A stretch of DNA of 64,000 nucleotides from Candidatus Gastranaerophilales bacterium (GCA_900766355.1 CAAFVD010000013.1:1-64000), one strand, 5' to 3'. Positions 33,668-42,959 are shown, counted from the first letter of the stretch. Notes: generated by a model from the letters alone, not told the origin. Numbers and translations are program-made.

Positions 33668-34915
33668 TTATTTATTATTAACTTCTTCAAATATATGTTT
33701 TAAAACACATTTAACATGAGAATATGTCAATCCACCTTGCATATATACGGCATAAGGTTTTCGCATAGGCCCGTCTGCAGAAAGTTCAATCGTAGAGCCT
33801 TCAATAAAAGTTCCACCAGCCATAATAAGTTTATCCTCGTATCCTGGAACTTCATCTGGGATAGGAGTAACATGAGAATTTATTGGTGATAATTTTTGAA
33901 TTGTTCGACAAAATGCTTCTAAAGGTTCAGGTTTGCCAAATGCGATTGTTTGAATCAAATCTGTTCTATGTTCATTGTATTTCGGAGTAGAAACATATCC
34001 AATATCTTCAAACACTTTTGCTGCCAAAACTGCACCCTTAACGGCATCAGCAACAACTGACGGAGCCATAAAAAGACCTTGAAAAATTAATCTTAATTGG
34101 TTTAGCATTGCGCCACCTTCTGAGCCAATTCCTGGAGCCGTCAAACGCATTGCAGATTGTTCAACATATTGTTTCCTACCTGCAATATATCCACCTGTTT
34201 CAACAATTCCACCCCCTGGGTTTTTTATCAAAGAACCTGCTATCAAATCAGCACCAACTTCAAGTGGTTCTTTCTTTTCAACAAATTCACCATAGCAATT
34301 ATCAACAAAACAAATACAATTAGGATTCTTCGATTTAACAATTTTACAGATTTTTTCTATTGTATCAATATTTATTGAAGGTCTTAGAGAATATCCTCTT
34401 GAGCGTTGAATTTCTACCATTGTAACAGTTTCATCAATTTTGTTTTCTATACCTTCAAAATCGACTGAGCCATCTTCTTTTAATGGAACTTCATCATACA
34501 AAACACCATGACCCATCAAAGATTCAGGACGAATTTCTTTTCTGCCTTCAACTTTGCCAATAACCTCAAGCATTGTATCATAAGGTGTTCCAGTAACAGA
34601 AACAAGTTTGTCGCCATAGTGTAAATTCCCAAACAATGCGCAAGCAATTGAATGTGTACCTGAAACAAAATGGTTACGAACAATCGCTTTTTCTGCAGAA
34701 AATACTTGAGCAAAAACATTATCAAGAGTTTCTTTACCCATATCATCGTGTCCGTATCCTGATACTGTATAAAAATGCTCAGGTGATACTTTGTTGTCGA
34801 TAAAAGCGTTCAAAACTTTTTCTTGGTTAAAATCTCTTATTTCTTCAATATATTCAAACTCAGGTTTCAATATTTGTTCTGTTTGTTTAAATTTTTGTTC
34901 TGTTTCTAGTTTCAT
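33668..34915 (-). CDS. Methionine gamma-lyase-like PLP protein
   Basis: 415 residues of the PLP-dependent family often called aluminium-resistance protein (Met_gamma_lyase, PF06838), related to cystathionine beta/gamma-lyases. Landmarks: G-Y-G-H-D-D-M-G-K near residue 55, R-N-H-F-V-S-G-T-H-S, C-F-V-D-N-C-Y-G-E-F, and the PLP lysine in G-S-L-I-K-N-P-G-G-G. It is expected to cleave a sulfur amino acid, but the physiological substrate is unproven. The lineage commonly has it as a single gene, as here. Confidence 0.88.
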   Translation of the reverse strand: MKLETEQKFKQTEQILKPEFEYIEEIRDFNQEKVLNAFIDNKVSPEHFYTVSGYGHDDMGKETLDNVFAQVFSAEKAIVRNHFVSGTHSIACALFGNLHYGDKLVSVTGTPYDTMLEVIGKVEGRKEIRPESLMGHGVLYDEVPLKEDGSVDFEGIENKIDETVTMVEIQRSRGYSLRPSINIDTIEKICKIVKSKNPNCICFVDNCYGEFVEKKEPLEVGADLIAGSLIKNPGGGIVETGGYIAGRKQYVEQSAMRLTAPGIGSEGGAMLNQLRLIFQGLFMAPSVVADAVKGAVLAAKVFEDIGYVSTPKYNEHRTDLIQTIAFGKPEPLEAFCRTIQKLSPINSHVTPIPDEVPGYEDKLIMAGGTFIEGSTIELSADGPMRKPYAVYMQGGLTYSHVKCVLKHIFEEVNNK

Positions 34916-35006
34916 AATTTATCCTTAATAATATTGGCAATCATGATAATGATATTTCAATCGTAAATATTCGTCAAATAGAGAATATTTTTTGAGCTTG
35001 AAAATC

Positions 35007-35012
35007 TATAAT
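35007..35012 (+). promoter_or_regulatory. -10 box directly before the VWA start
   Basis: TATAAT at 35007-35012, 6 bp before ATG 35019; the -35 region is weak. Implies a leaderless transcript. Confidence 0.4.
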
Positions 35013-35018
35013 CCCAGT

Positions 35019-35726
35019 ATGAGATTTGTATTAATTTGTTTTATCTTTTTTTCGCTTGTTTGTATGGCTCAAGAAAGATATCGAGTATATGATTATAGAA
35101 CTAACCTTTCACAGGGGAATGGAAATATTCCGACTGTATTTATTTTGGACTATTCAAACAGTATGAATATGCGAATAAATGGTGAAAGTAAATATTCTAT
35201 TCTAAAAAGGTGTTTTCAAAATTTAATAACACAAATTCCTGATGAAACACCTGTTGGGGTAAGAGTTTATGGCCATCGTTGGGGCTTGACAAGTCTTGAT
35301 GCGTGCAAAGCTACAACTATGGCAGAAGGGATTAATAAATATAATAGAGATATTATTTTAGAAAAGATTGCTAAATATCGTCCAAGAGGTATGACACCCA
35401 TAACGTATTCTCTAAAAGAAACGATAGAAAAAGATTTTCCACAGAATGAATCTCCAAAACATATCATTTTGGTTACAGATGGTGGTGAAAATTGTGACGA
35501 AAGTCCTTGTGAATATGTGATGAATTTAATAAAAACTCGTAAAGATGTAAAAATTGATGTTATAGCAATAAATATTGATAATATAGATGATTTAGACCAG
35601 TTGAAATGTACTGCAAATGTTACAAGTGGCAAGTTGTATAATGTTAATACAGAAGCCGAATTAAAACGAAGTTTTGACGAAACAATAACGGATAGAAAAA
35701 AGGTCAATGCTTTGATTGTAAAATAG
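35019..35726 (+). CDS. Exported von Willebrand A-domain protein
   Basis: About 235 residues. A signal peptide (M-R-F-V-L-I-C-F-I-F-F-S-L-V, cleavage near residue 18-20) is followed by one VWA domain with a complete metal-ion-dependent adhesion site: D-Y-S-N-S-M (DxSxS), a Thr in R-G-M-T-P-I, and an Asp in V-T-D-G-G-E-N-C. Two Cys pairs in the domain suit disulfides outside the cytoplasm. ATG 35019 is preferred to the TTG 27 bp upstream because that would put residues before the signal peptide. A protein-binding role at the envelope is inferred. Confidence 0.82.
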   Translation: MRFVLICFIFFSLVCMAQERYRVYDYRTNLSQGNGNIPTVFILDYSNSMNMRINGESKYSILKRCFQNLITQIPDETPVGVRVYGHRWGLTSLDACKATTMAEGINKYNRDIILEKIAKYRPRGMTPITYSLKETIEKDFPQNESPKHIILVTDGGENCDESPCEYVMNLIKTRKDVKIDVIAINIDNIDDLDQLKCTANVTSGKLYNVNTEAELKRSFDETITDRKKVNALIVK

Positions 35727-35775
35727 CTAGGGGATTAATGTGGCACTTTGTTTTCACCTACTTACGAAATTGATT

Positions 35776-35823
35776 ATCATTAAGACATCGAATTGACAGA
35801 TTTCGTATCAGAGTACGGAATGA
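35776..35823. repeat. Copy of a dispersed 48-bp repeat
   Basis: Closely similar to 56548-56597; both end in the stretch GAGTACGGAATGAC / TAGTACGGAATGAC preceded by GACAGATT-C-GTATC. Lies in the gap after the VWA gene. Confidence 0.75.
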
Positions 35824-35863
35824 CTAATTGATATTTTTTATTCTAGACAAATTCAAGAAAAAC

Positions 35864-36787
35864 TTAACCAAAATGATTAAAACATTTATTTCCTAGTTCA
35901 TTGAATTTTTCAACATTATTTTCTGTATTCAGTTTTATTACACAATCTTCTTTTGGTAATACTTCGCCAATGATTATATAATCCTTTAGACTTGGTAAAA
36001 GTTCCACAGGAACTGTAGCAACTATTTGATAATCTTCGCCACCGAATAAAATAAGGTCTTTATAATCAGAAAAATATTCTTTAATTTTTGGGTCATATAA
36101 TATTCGCTCAAAATCAACAGACATTGTACATTCACTCGCTGAACCTATTTTGAACAAGGCATCAAATAGCCCGTCTGATGTATCCATCATTGCATAATCT
36201 TCTTGTATTTGTTCAGAGATTTGTTTTGCAAAATCTATCTGAGCAACAGGCATCAAATGAGCTTTTATCAAGTCTTTATCAGGTTCTAAATCATTTTGTA
36301 GAATTCTTAGCCCTGCTGCACTAGAACCATGAACTCCACTTGTAATAATTTTGTGTCCGATTTTTGCGTGACTTCTTGATGATATTTTTCTATTCAATGT
36401 TTTTCCAATAACAGAAATAGAAATATACAATTTATCAGACCCTGTAATATCTCCGCCAACTATTTCTACATCTAAATTCTCTAGAGCATATTTTGCACCT
36501 TCATAAAAATCAATAACAGCATCGTCTTTGATTTCTTTTGGTAAAGAAAGTGCAACCGTAAGATATGCCGGTTTAGCTCCTGATGCTGCTATATCACTCA
36601 AATTAACCATTACAGATTTATATCCTATTTGATAAGGACTCATCATGTGTTTGTTAAAGTGTATATCTTCTACAAGGCTATCTTGCGAAATAACGATTCC
36701 CAAATCTTTTAAATATGCACAATCATCTCCAATATATTGAGATTTTAGTGTGTTTTTGATTTTCTTTATAAGATTAATTTCATTCAT
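35864..36787 (-). CDS. thiL: Thiamine-monophosphate kinase
   Basis: Phosphorylates thiamine monophosphate to the cofactor diphosphate. 307 residues of the PurM/ThiL fold: G-D-D-C-A near residue 19, the magnesium-binding Q-D-S-L-V-E-D-I-H-F, N-L-S-D-I-A-A-S-G-A-K-P, G-G-D-I-T-G-S, and the late M-D-T-S-D-G-L and G-E-D-Y. The usual first aspartate set is complete. No thiamine-pyrophosphate riboswitch is seen upstream and no other thi genes are near. It is monocistronic. Confidence 0.92.
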   Translation of the reverse strand: MNEINLIKKIKNTLKSQYIGDDCAYLKDLGIVISQDSLVEDIHFNKHMMSPYQIGYKSVMVNLSDIAASGAKPAYLTVALSLPKEIKDDAVIDFYEGAKYALENLDVEIVGGDITGSDKLYISISVIGKTLNRKISSRSHAKIGHKIITSGVHGSSAAGLRILQNDLEPDKDLIKAHLMPVAQIDFAKQISEQIQEDYAMMDTSDGLFDALFKIGSASECTMSVDFERILYDPKIKEYFSDYKDLILFGGEDYQIVATVPVELLPSLKDYIIIGEVLPKEDCVIKLNTENNVEKFNELGNKCFNHFG

Positions 36788-36803
36788 AAAGAAATTTTAT
36801 CAG

Positions 36804-36987
36804 AAATATTAAACCTAGTCGATGTGGTTAAATTTGTTTTTGAAAACTTTTTTAAAACCTTGAATAAAAAATAAACAAATTTGATAAAATCGTATCAAAA
36901 ACAAATCCGTTTTCTATGTCAACTTAAATAACTTTTATTTGGGTAGATGAAGAATGTCCAATAAAAGAACGGTTTGAAAAAGAGTGA
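36804..36987 (+). pseudogene. Decayed copy of the 51-residue gene
   Basis: About 180 bp nearly identical to 37684-37933 but missing ~60 bp that hold the start codon. It has one A fewer in the A-run (frameshift) and a TAA in the middle. The end still reads W-V-D-E-E-C-P-I-K-E-R-F-E-K-E. The two copies flank the EF-hand gene as direct repeats. Confidence 0.7.
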
Positions 36988-37021
36988 TAGTTATTTAAAA
37001 TGTTAAAATAACAAACAATAA

Positions 37022-37600
37022 CTATTCTATAGTATTATTCGGATTAGCCTTAAACTCATTCATTGCTTTATCAAGGTCAAAGTGTTTATGAATTTCTCTG
37101 AACAGGGCTTTTGCGTTTTGTACATTTTGTTTTGTATATAGATGCATTGTTGCGTCTTCACCCTTGTTGGTAATTTTTCCGTCAAGATTTTTTACATCAC
37201 ATTTTGTCTGGTCTGCATCAAGCATATCGGTAGCCATAGTAGAGGTTGCATATTCAGCGATATCGATTTTTCCGTCATTATTAAGGTCAAGTGCTTCTGC
37301 AGTCAATTCAGGAGATTGCAGTTTTTCATTCAGCTCTTTCACAGAAACTTCTGTTTTTTTGCCTAATTCTTCATAAGCATTGCCCATAAGTGCTTGGGTC
37401 GAGTATTTTCCTGTCGGAATATATCTGTATTCAAATTTGAGAGGTGGCAAATCGGGAGATTTTGCAATATCTTTGATATATTGGTTGTAATTAGCGGCAG
37501 CATTACGTCCGTATTTGACATCAGGTGATGTTACTTTTTTGTCGTATATACCATTTTGTCCGGTAATTGTCGCAATATTGTTACTAACAGAATAAACCAT
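37022..37600 (-). CDS. EF-hand calcium-binding protein
   Basis: About 192 residues, no wider family recognised. One textbook EF-hand loop (D-L-N-N-D-G-K-I-D-I-A-E) lies near residue 110; a second, looser acidic loop (D-A-D-Q-T-K-C-D-V-K-N-L-D-G-K-I) follows. No signal peptide. The start is ATG 37600 after GTGGAGG: an upstream ATG at 37642 lies within the promoter spacer and cannot be in the transcript. It has a GCAATT-class promoter and is bracketed by two copies of a direct repeat. Confidence 0.7.
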   Translation of the reverse strand: MVYSVSNNIATITGQNGIYDKKVTSPDVKYGRNAAANYNQYIKDIAKSPDLPPLKFEYRYIPTGKYSTQALMGNAYEELGKKTEVSVKELNEKLQSPELTAEALDLNNDGKIDIAEYATSTMATDMLDADQTKCDVKNLDGKITNKGEDATMHLYTKQNVQNAKALFREIHKHFDLDKAMNEFKANPNNTIE

Positions 37601-37629
37601 AGATTTACCTCCACACACTTTTATATATT

Positions 37630-37660
37630 CATATAAAACCAACTTGGGGTAAGAAATTGC
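37630..37660 (-). promoter_or_regulatory. GCAATT-N15-GTTTTATATG promoter-like element
   Basis: On the minus strand, GCAATT (37655-37660), 15 bp, GTTTTATATG (37630-37639). It fixes the EF-hand start at 37600. Confidence 0.6.
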
Positions 37661-37683
37661 TATATGCGTTAAGAAATATTACG

Positions 37684-37933
37684 ATAATATTAAACCTAGT
37701 CGATGTGGTTAAATTTCTTTTCGAAAATTTATACTTTGCTCCGATTTTAAATACAAATATCAAGAAATAATGTATTTATGGAAATAATAAATTTTTTCAA
37801 AACCTTGAATAAAAAAATAAACAAATTTGATAAAATCGTATCAAAAACAAATCCGTTTTCTATGCCAACTCAAATAACTCTTATTTGGGTAGATGAAGAA
37901 TGTCCAATAAAAGAACGGTTTGAAAGAGATTAG
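37684..37933. repeat. Second, complete copy of the ~250-bp direct repeat
   Basis: Shares the stretches around CCTAGTCGATGTGG and TTTGATAAAATCGTATC with 36804-36990. This copy includes an intact 51-codon frame. Confidence 0.8.
37778..37933 (+). CDS. 51-residue protein, intact copy
   Basis: An ATG frame of 51 codons: a basic, Lys/Asn/Phe-rich N-terminal helix (E-I-I-N-F-F-K-T-L-N-K-K), a short linker with S-M-P-T-Q-I, then a strand-like T-L-I-W-V-D-E-E-C-P-I-K-E-R-F. No family recognised. Support is comparative: the neighbouring copy at 36804 keeps most of the same sequence but has lost start and frame. A weak promoter match (GAAAAT-N15-ATTTTAAATA, 37723-37753) lies upstream; the ribosome site is poor. 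Confidence 0.4.
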   Translation: MEIINFFKTLNKKINKFDKIVSKTNPFSMPTQITLIWVDEECPIKERFERD

Positions 37934-38063
37934 GGATAGAAAATTTATATTATTATCAAATAAGAATTCAAAAATATAAATTTATAAGATTATCTTTGGA
38001 CTATTGCTTAAAGACGATATAAAAATAATTTATTCACAATAAAATCTATTGTGGAGGATAATT

Positions 38064-38726
38064 ATGGCTATACGTATTTTACTTGTAGATGATCAAAAAC
38101 TTATGCGAATTGGGATAAAATCACTTTTTGAAGAATATCCTGAATTAGAAATAGTTGCTGAAGCTCAAAACGGTGCAGAAGCTGTTGAAAAAGCAAAATT
38201 ATTAAAGCCTGATATTGTTCTAATGGATATAGGATTGCCTGATATATCAGGGATTGAAGCTACAAAAAAAATTATGGAATTAAATATTCCTAATGTTAAA
38301 GTTGTAATATTAACGGCTCATGTATCAGAAGATGAGATATTTAGTTCTCTATCAGCTGGTGCGTTTGGGTACATAATGAAAGACATAAATACAGAACAAC
38401 TCATGGTTATTTTAAAAACAATAAAAAATGGGGCGATGTGGATAGACCCACAAGTTGTTCCATTTATAAAAGATAAAAATTGTGGAGTTATTCCTCCTCG
38501 TCAATTATCAAGAGCAGGGTTTAGAGAAACACATTCTAATCTTACTCAACGAGAATATGAAGTCCTAAAACTTGTTGTTGATGGACAAACAAATAGTGAA
38601 ATTGCCAAAACTCTTACGATAAGTGAACATACTGCAAAAGCTCATGTTTGCAATATTATTCAAAAACTGGTTGTTGATGATAGAACACAAGCAGCAGTAA
38701 AAGCTTTGAAAGAGGGATTAGTGTAA
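38064..38726 (+). CDS. NarL/FixJ-family response regulator, orphan
   Basis: 220 residues. Receiver domain (1-120) with acidic pair D9-D10, phosphoacceptor Asp55 in L-M-D-I-G-L-P-D, Thr in I-L-T-A-H, and Lys in Y-I-M-K-D. A C-terminal LuxR-type HTH follows: L-T-Q-R-E-Y-E-V-L-K-L-V-V-D-G..S-E-I-A-K-T-L..H-T-A-K-A-H-V. ATG 38064 has an ideal TGGAGGATAATT site. No histidine kinase is near, so its partner and targets are unknown. The HTH is close in style to the stand-alone one at 10818. Confidence 0.92.
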   Translation: MAIRILLVDDQKLMRIGIKSLFEEYPELEIVAEAQNGAEAVEKAKLLKPDIVLMDIGLPDISGIEATKKIMELNIPNVKVVILTAHVSEDEIFSSLSAGAFGYIMKDINTEQLMVILKTIKNGAMWIDPQVVPFIKDKNCGVIPPRQLSRAGFRETHSNLTQREYEVLKLVVDGQTNSEIAKTLTISEHTAKAHVCNIIQKLVVDDRTQAAVKALKEGLV

Positions 38727-38784
38727 AATATACGGTTGATTGTAACATTTTGATTCAAATTTTGTAACATTTTTGATAAAATAA

Positions 38785-38815
38785 GCAAATATGGATATGT
38801 TCATGACTTATTTAT
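38785..38815 (+). promoter_or_regulatory. GCAAAT-N15-ACTTATTTAT promoter-like element
   Basis: GCAAAT 38785-38790, 15 bp, ACTTATTTAT 38806-38815, 30 bp before the GTG start at 38845. Confidence 0.55.
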
Positions 38816-38844
38816 CATGAAAGTGTAGAAAATAAGGATTTATT

Positions 38845-40434
38845 GTGACTGCAGGTTTAGGCAATTTACTTGGAAAAGGTATAACAATTGTTACAAAACA
38901 AGATGCTCTTGCTCCAATTATTGGGTTAGAGGGTTTTGTTGTGACTGGTCGTACTGCAAAAGCATATAAAAGAGGTGGCGTAGAAGAAGCCAGAGAACGT
39001 GCAATAGAAGAAACTAGTGGTTCTCTTGTATGGCTTGGTGGCGTAAAAGGCTTCAACTATCTGGGGAACAAAGCTATAGCTAAACTTCTTAATGTCGCAA
39101 AAGGTGGAGACAAAAAACGACTTGATTCTGCATTCGATGTCGGTCAAGACGCTGTTAGAAAACCTTTCAACAACTTTGTTAATAACAAATTGTTCAATCC
39201 TAAAAACTTCTCTAAGCATGCACTTTCTATGATAAAATTCGGTAAGGTTGCAGCCAGTGTCCTCGCTGCAAACTATATCATAGGTTTTGTTGTGCCACCT
39301 TTAAACCACAAAATTACAAATTCATTCAAAAAACAAGATAAAAACCATATTGTACCTCATTATCGTTTAGTGGTACAAGATGGTACACAAAACAAATCAA
39401 GATTTGACACTTTCAAAACAAAAATTACACAAAATCCAACTACCCCACAAGGTCAACCAGCGTTCAAAGGTGGACTAAATACTTTCACCAACTTTATGGA
39501 AAACACCAATATGGGTCAACTGTTATCAACAGATTTGGGTGTGCTTGGTGGAAGAACCTACAATGCTCGTAAAAAAGAAGAAAAAGTAGAAATTGTAGTG
39601 CGTGATGGTGGTTCAATCTACTTCTATATGTTTGCTCAAGACCATGTAAGAGCAGGTTTGAACAAACTTGAATCAGGTCGTTGGGAAAGACTTGACCCTA
39701 CAACTGCAAATGTTTTACATAATCGTTTAGCCGGCATGTTTGACAAAGACCATAATGCAACAATGTCTATTGAGGAATTCAAACAACATGTTTACGGAAA
39801 TGAAACAGCAACATCAACAATGGATTTAAACAAATTCTTTGGAGAAAAAGGCGAAGCTATCACGCTTGACAGATTCAACGAAGTTGAAACCAACCCTGAA
39901 ATCCAAGCTCGTGCAGCTAAAATGTCAACCGTTCAACCTCAACAACAAGGTAAAGGTGTTTTGACAAGAGCTCAAGTAAGAGGGGTTTATCAAGGTGGAG
40001 AACTTAATAATCCTGAACTCTTAAAATCAGCTCATGAACTATACACAGATGGTGCATCTTCTAACCCTAATAAGTTTGTTTCTTACCAAAAATTAGAAAA
40101 ATTAAATGGAAGAATGAAGGATTATGTTGATGATATATGTAAAGCTGCTAAGAAAAACGGCAACAAAGTAGATTTAAAATTGCTCAAAAAGATGAAAACC
40201 AAAAATATGGTCTATAACGGTGTAAACTTCGTAGCAGGTTTCTCTGTAGCTGCACTATTCTTATCAAGATTAATTCCTGATATCCAATACTGGATTACAA
40301 AGAAAATGACAGGTGTAGATGCGTTCCCTGGAACACATGATTATCAAGCACAAGCAACAACTACACAACCTAAAAAAGCACAACAAGTACAAATGCAACC
40401 TAATCAACAAAACAAAATCAGAACTGTTGCCTAA
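38845..40434 (+). CDS. Lineage-specific membrane protein with EF-hand-like loop
   Basis: 529 residues, GTG start after AAGGATTT. Hydrophobic segments near 135-152 and 455-475; a P-A-F-K-G-G motif near 210; an EF-hand-like loop D-K-D-H-N-A-T-M-S-I-E-E near 312; a Gln/Thr-rich disordered tail. The C-terminal hydrophobic block ending I-T-K-K-M-T-G-V-D-A-F-P-G resembles L-S-K-K-R-T-G-T-D-G-F-V-G and I-T-E-K-L-S-G-Q-K-G-A-P-I in the proteins at 62072 and 60321, so these form a family. Function unknown. Its 3' end overlaps cca (convergent) by 17 bp. Confidence 0.65.
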   Translation: MTAGLGNLLGKGITIVTKQDALAPIIGLEGFVVTGRTAKAYKRGGVEEARERAIEETSGSLVWLGGVKGFNYLGNKAIAKLLNVAKGGDKKRLDSAFDVGQDAVRKPFNNFVNNKLFNPKNFSKHALSMIKFGKVAASVLAANYIIGFVVPPLNHKITNSFKKQDKNHIVPHYRLVVQDGTQNKSRFDTFKTKITQNPTTPQGQPAFKGGLNTFTNFMENTNMGQLLSTDLGVLGGRTYNARKKEEKVEIVVRDGGSIYFYMFAQDHVRAGLNKLESGRWERLDPTTANVLHNRLAGMFDKDHNATMSIEEFKQHVYGNETATSTMDLNKFFGEKGEAITLDRFNEVETNPEIQARAAKMSTVQPQQQGKGVLTRAQVRGVYQGGELNNPELLKSAHELYTDGASSNPNKFVSYQKLEKLNGRMKDYVDDICKAAKKNGNKVDLKLLKKMKTKNMVYNGVNFVAGFSVAALFLSRLIPDIQYWITKKMTGVDAFPGTHDYQAQATTTQPKKAQQVQMQPNQQNKIRTVA

Positions 40435-41509
40435 AGAATTCTAACGCAGTTTGTTTTTCATCTGTTTGTGGATTCTTGATTTTTTGTTTCAGGACATATT
40501 CAAAACATTCAGAATATTTTTTAGACGGTTTTATTCCCATATTCTGTAAATCTTTTCCTGTAATATTCAGTTTAATATCTGCAAGATTTTCAAAATAATG
40601 GAAAACTTTTTTATCATCAATGTTTATTGCATATAAAAGAATACTCTCTTTTTCGGAATCTTTAAACTCTTTATATAGTTCATAATCATTTTTAAGTTCT
40701 AAAGTTTTTAGCCTGTTATAGTCTTCAATAATCTTTGATTCTTGTTTAGTTAGTGGAAGTTTGCTCAAATCACACCAACCAAGATAAACCAACCAAACAT
40801 TTTTGACAGGATATTTTTCTATTAATTTTTGAATATTATATTTTGGTTTTTTGAATTCTTTTATAGTTAATAATTTATAAATTTTTTCATCAAAAAATCT
40901 TTCAAAAGCTTGTTGAGAATTCAGGTTAAATGTTTCTATAATCTCTTTTTTTACTCTTTTATAGCTCATATCATAATTAATATTCTGTAAATATTTTGTT
41001 TGTAATTCTTTTGTATGCGAATCTAAATCAAACCCAAATCTTACAGAAAATTTTAATGCTCTAATTATTCTTGTTGGGTCATCAACAAAACTATTGTCGT
41101 GCAAAACTCGAATGGTTTTAGATTCAATATCTTTTAAGCCACCTAAATAATCAATTATTTCCCCTGTTTCAAGAGATTTTGCTAGAGTATTAATAGTAAA
41201 ATCTCGTCTTTCTACATCTTTTTTTAAAGAACATCCTATTTCAACAACAACAGGCAAGTGTCCAGCTTTGGGATATATTTCATTTCTTGTTGATGCCAAA
41301 TCTATCTCTTGACCATTATGTTTGATTTTTACTGTTCCAAACGGCTCATTAATTTTAATAATCTCAATATTATTTAATGTTTGTGCATATTCAATAGCAT
41401 TGCCAACGTATGTGATATCAATGTCAAAAGATTCTTTATTAAGAATCATGTCACGTACAATGCCACCAATATAATATAGGTTTTTATCTTTAAGCATAAC
41501 CTTGTTCAT
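40418..41509 (-). CDS. cca: tRNA nucleotidyltransferase / poly(A) polymerase family
   Basis: Adds or repairs the 3' CCA of tRNAs, needed here because the tRNA-Lys gene in the window does not encode CCA. 363 residues of class II: Y-Y-I-G-G-I-V-R-D-M-I-L, the catalytic F-D-I-D-I-T-Y, R-R-D-F-T-I-N-T-L-A, D-D-P-T-R-I-I-R-A-L-K-F-S-V-R-F. It could be a full CCA enzyme or one of the split CC-/A-adding pair; this cannot be settled by eye. It ends inside the 3' end of the convergent membrane-protein gene. Confidence 0.88.
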   Translation of the reverse strand: MNKVMLKDKNLYYIGGIVRDMILNKESFDIDITYVGNAIEYAQTLNNIEIIKINEPFGTVKIKHNGQEIDLASTRNEIYPKAGHLPVVVEIGCSLKKDVERRDFTINTLAKSLETGEIIDYLGGLKDIESKTIRVLHDNSFVDDPTRIIRALKFSVRFGFDLDSHTKELQTKYLQNINYDMSYKRVKKEIIETFNLNSQQAFERFFDEKIYKLLTIKEFKKPKYNIQKLIEKYPVKNVWLVYLGWCDLSKLPLTKQESKIIEDYNRLKTLELKNDYELYKEFKDSEKESILLYAINIDDKKVFHYFENLADIKLNITGKDLQNMGIKPSKKYSECFEYVLKQKIKNPQTDEKQTALEFFRQQF

Positions 41510-41559
41510 TTCGGTATTTTATACCAAAAATGATATTAGAACAAAATTTCTTAAAAATA

Positions 41560-42402
41560 TTATCCACCGATAATTTCAGAAAGTTTTTTGAACATTTTAT
41601 CAGTAATTTCTTGGATATATTCTTGAGTAACCATACCGTTAATTATGCAGTCAGCAATTTGGTATGTTGGTCTGATATACTGTTGAGCAGTTTTGTTTAC
41701 ATCTTTGAATTGTAAATCTGCAGCTTCTCCAGTTTTACCTCTTGAAATAGCTCGTTTATACCATCTTTCTTTTATAACATTAAGTGGAGTGAATACGTAA
41801 ACTTTTACGTCCATAATGTCACGAACTTCTTCATTAAGTACGTATAAACCTTCTGTTAAAATAACTTTTGCTGGAGTTTTTACATCTCCGTCAGGGTGAG
41901 ATTCACAAGTTTTGAAATCATAACGAGGAGAAACAACAGTTTGACCTTGTTTTAGACCCAAAAGGTGTTCTCTCATCAAAGCTAGATTGATAACTTCAGG
42001 AGTATCAAAGCTGAAACCTGATTTGAACAATTCTTCGTAACTTCCTGCTTGTTGAAGTTCTTTTGATGTGTCTTTGTAATAGTCATCACATCTAATAACT
42101 GTGTAGATACCTTCTTTTTTGTCTTTTACTACAGCTTGAATTGTGTTATCAACAAAAACAGTTTTGCCTGATGCACTTTCACCAGTTATACCAATAAGAA
42201 AAGTTTTTTTCTTTTCTTGTACAACTTTACGTGCAATATTCATAATAAAATTGTCTTTTACCTTTAAAAATAAAGGTTGTTTTTCTTTTTTGTCTTCTTC
42301 TAAGATTTCTTTAAAGCCCTCAACAATGTTAGATATTAATTCCATATCTAAACGGCTTGAGTAAAAATTGTAACTAGTTAAGTCTAAGGTTTCCATCATC
42401 AT
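41560..42402 (-). CDS. udk: Uridine kinase-like P-loop kinase
   Basis: 280 residues. P-loop G-I-T-G-E-S-A-S-G-K-T near residue 75, then R-C-D-D-Y-Y-K-D (substrate loop), Y-D-F-K-T, and E-G-L-Y-V-L, the set shared by uridine kinase and phosphoribulokinase. It should phosphorylate uridine or cytidine in salvage, consistent with the NupC-type permease at 32313. An N-terminal ~65-residue extension is unusual for Udk. Three ATG codons in a row make the exact start ambiguous by two residues. Confidence 0.8.
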   Translation of the reverse strand: MMMETLDLTSYNFYSSRLDMELISNIVEGFKEILEEDKKEKQPLFLKVKDNFIMNIARKVVQEKKKTFLIGITGESASGKTVFVDNTIQAVVKDKKEGIYTVIRCDDYYKDTSKELQQAGSYEELFKSGFSFDTPEVINLALMREHLLGLKQGQTVVSPRYDFKTCESHPDGDVKTPAKVILTEGLYVLNEEVRDIMDVKVYVFTPLNVIKERWYKRAISRGKTGEAADLQFKDVNKTAQQYIRPTYQIADCIINGMVTQEYIQEITDKMFKKLSEIIGG

Positions 42403-42649
42403 CTACACCATTGTTCCCATATATTAGTAACATTTTACTTTAAAACAGAAAATTTTTCTGAATTTGTTATGTTTTGTTAAATTTTTGCTGAAGCCCTTGT
42501 ATAATAAGGAATTCATACATTTTTTAGTTTGTTGGTTATACATTCATTATATAGTGTTTTCTCCACCATATCAATAAGTCATGGGAATTTTCGATTTTGC
42601 TATTATATGAGTAAAAAATTTACCTAATGTTACATTTTTTTACAAAAAA

Positions 42650-42680
42650 GCAATTTTTGAATAAAAAAATACTTTATATA
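42650..42680 (+). promoter_or_regulatory. GCAATT-N15-ACTTTATATA promoter-like element
   Basis: Exact consensus copy: GCAATT 42650-42655, ACTTTATATA 42671-42680, 31 bp before ATG 42711. The remaining gap 42403-42649 shows nothing else I can support. Confidence 0.65.
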
Positions 42681-42710
42681 GGAGTAAGGTTAATTGGGAA
42701 AGGTTAGTTT

Positions 42711-42959
42711 ATGCAAGGTGTACCATCATATTATGGAGCAGATGATTTATTAATAAACGCTTTGTATGATCAAGGATTAAACATTTGTGGAAAACCACCA
42801 ATGCCAAAAACTCCTGAATATCCAGCTGATTCTTTTCAACCATCTACTAAAAAATCAAGTAATTTAAAAAAAGGTCTAACGATAGGTGGAATTTTAACTG
42901 CAATTGGTTCTGCGGCTTACGGAGTTTATAAATTAGTTAAGCATTTCAAGAAACCATAA
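42711..42959 (+). CDS. 82-residue single-span membrane protein
   Basis: A polar, Pro-rich N-terminal half (Y-G-A-D-D-L-L-I-N-A-L-Y; P-P-M-P-K-T-P-E-Y-P) followed by a basic patch and one hydrophobic segment at about 56-75, then K-H-F-K-K-P. The tail-anchored layout would leave the N-terminus in the cytoplasm. No family recognised. It has its own GCAATT-class promoter and a hairpin 40 bp downstream. Confidence 0.65.
   Translation: MQGVPSYYGADDLLINALYDQGLNICGKPPMPKTPEYPADSFQPSTKKSSNLKKGLTIGGILTAIGSAAYGVYKLVKHFKKP

Noticed and set aside
35750..35863. TPP riboswitch associated with thiL
   Set aside because: This is downstream of thiL, and no THI-box core is seen upstream of its start at 36787 either.
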